Under the pieces are notes generated by a model. It was given only the letters and a program-made list of their open reading frames with translations. It searched no databases and had not been told where the DNA came from. A stretch of 57,092 nucleotides of DNA, taken from contig JACQZR010000166.1 of the NCBI GenBank assembly GCA_016213775.1, positions 1 to 57,092 on the forward strand, in the 5' to 3' direction. This stretch comes from Acidobacteriota bacterium (GTDB lineage: Bacteria; Acidobacteriota; Terriglobia; Bryobacterales; Bryobacteraceae). A program made the translations under genes and the position numbers. Positions 56,553-57,092 of this stretch are shown piece by piece (position 1 is the first letter of the stretch; each line of letters begins with the position of its first letter).

Positions 56553-56777
56553 GCGGGCTGGCCGATCGCCAGTGGCCCGGTCGAGGGTGCCTGCAAGAAC
56601 TTGATCAAGGACCGCATGGAGCGTTCAGGCATGCGTTGGACCGAGCAGATGGCCGAAGCCATCGTGAAGCTCAGAGCCGCCTACCTCAGCGGCGACTTCG
56701 ATTCCTACTGGCTATTTCATATCGCGAGAGAGCAGGAGCGGATACATCAGGACCGCTGGACCGTCGTTCCAAAGTAG
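56553..56777 (+). mobile_element. ISKra4-family transposase remnant (C-terminal end)
   Basis: About 74 codons ending in a stop read AGWPIASGPVEGACKNL, DRMERSGMRW, LRAAYLSGDFDSYW and REQERIHQDRW, the conserved C-terminus of ISKra4 transposases. Nothing of the preceding 300 or so residues is present, and no inverted repeat is visible, so this is a dead fragment. It shares a reading frame with the repeat fragment directly upstream. Confidence 0.82.
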
Positions 56778-56952
56778 CCACACCCAAATGAATCGAAGGG
56801 ACTAAATCATAATCTATATGACTGGAATGTAACCTAACACCGTCGACGAGCCAGAGAACTGACGCAGCCCAAGCCAACGATACCGTCGCCAGCCCAAGGA
56901 TTCCCCTCACCTCACCGTCTGTTTTTCTACTTCCATAAGGACTTCAGCGAAT

Positions 56953-57092
56953 TGGACTGGTCCCCTGACCTGAGACAACCGGTTAAGACTCACTTTTCAT
57001 TAAATGGAAGGAAGAGTCATGAGCAAATCTCGAAGAACATTCACCAAGGAGTTCAAGGAAGCCGCCGTACGGCGCTTGAACTTGGGGGCCTC
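56953..57092 (+). mobile_element. Left end of an IS3-family insertion sequence, truncated by the window
   Basis: A probable left inverted repeat begins at about 56953 (TGGACTGGTCCCC, starting with TG as in IS3 elements), followed 66 bases later by the orfA start. The right end and any target duplication lie outside, so the boundary is inferred. Confidence 0.55.
57019..57092 (+). CDS. IS3-family transposase OrfA, N-terminal fragment
   Basis: The first 24 complete codons (MSKSRRTFTKEFKEAAVRR...) are the typical start of IS3-family OrfA, a helix-turn-helix protein that regulates and helps form the OrfAB transposase. GGAAGAG precedes the ATG. The reading frame is open to the window edge, so whether the element is intact is not known. 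Confidence 0.8.
   Translation, partial: MSKSRRTFTKEFKEAAVRRLNLGA

Noticed and set aside
56686-56910. Minus-strand 74-codon frame with a signal-peptide-like start
   Set aside because: It runs into the transposase remnant on the opposite strand and has no ribosome site or domain; probably chance.
1-57092. CRISPR arrays, rRNA genes, replication origin, prophage genes
   Set aside because: No regularly spaced repeat-spacer arrays, rRNA motifs, DnaA-box clusters or phage structural genes were seen.

Overview
The window is high-GC DNA that looks like Acidobacteriota, most likely the Solibacter/Bryobacter group. The basis is the gene set: an orphan MacB/FtsX-type permease (ADOP family) at the left edge, two secreted proteins ending in the Solibacter-type TIGR03437 C-terminal domain (1204-2808 and 50625-53585), a DUF1501 plus DUF1549/DUF1553 cytochrome pair, many secreted beta-propellers (Kelch, FG-GAP, NHL, Reg_prop), HTH-membrane-propeller fusions and Pkn-type kinases. 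This assignment is inference; there is no rRNA in the window.

Layout. 1-3.8 kb: permease fragment, Kelch protein, cation efflux transporter. 3.8-7.6 kb (minus): DUF1501 and PSCyt1/DUF1549/DUF1553 pair. 7.6-8.5 kb: an orphan VapB-type antitoxin divergent from hslV. 8.5-12.1 kb (minus): GIY-YIG-like protein with an overlapping partner, an FG-GAP protein and an RhlE helicase. 12.3-13.4 kb (plus): a PLP-dependent trans-sulfuration enzyme.

13.4-24.3 kb is an unbroken minus-strand run of eleven genes. Its first half is nucleoside salvage: pyrimidine-nucleoside phosphorylase, NupC-type transporter, purine nucleoside phosphorylase, cytidine deaminase, and a deaminase-like amidohydrolase with a signal peptide. 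Its second half is six overlapping genes: MazG, a GNAT, an OSBS/N-succinylamino-acid racemase-type enolase, EamA transporter, MFS transporter and SDR. The GNAT-racemase pair fits the known D- to L-amino acid conversion pathway better than menaquinone synthesis.

24.4-26.2 kb: an isopropylmalate/isocitrate dehydrogenase homologue overlapping an amidohydrolase. 26.3-28.7 kb: a tail-anchored pseudokinase followed six bases later by a canonical Ser/Thr kinase. 28.7-31.3 kb (minus): a carboxypeptidase-regulatory-repeat protein and TrpC. 31.4-38.6 kb: TonB receptor, YfiR-like periplasmic protein, CHASE8-like hybrid histidine kinase, a DesK-type kinase and a glycosidase-like lipoprotein; this resembles YfiBNR with a kinase output. 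38.6-44.6 kb: BshA, a DtxR/MntR regulator, a small Ala-rich secreted protein, hydrolases, a YkgJ protein and a flavin halogenase-like enzyme carrying the WxWxIP motif.

44.6-57.1 kb is decaying, mobile-element-marked DNA: a PadR remnant, tRNA-Phe, a hybrid sensor kinase broken by one stop and three frameshifts, a repeat/GH16-like secreted protein broken by one frameshift, an ISKra4 transposase remnant joined to a stray repeat end, and the left end of an IS3-type element. Between them lie an HTH-TM-propeller regulator and an NHL/TIGR03437 protein, transcribed divergently from a spacer with three 10-bp-phased repeats.
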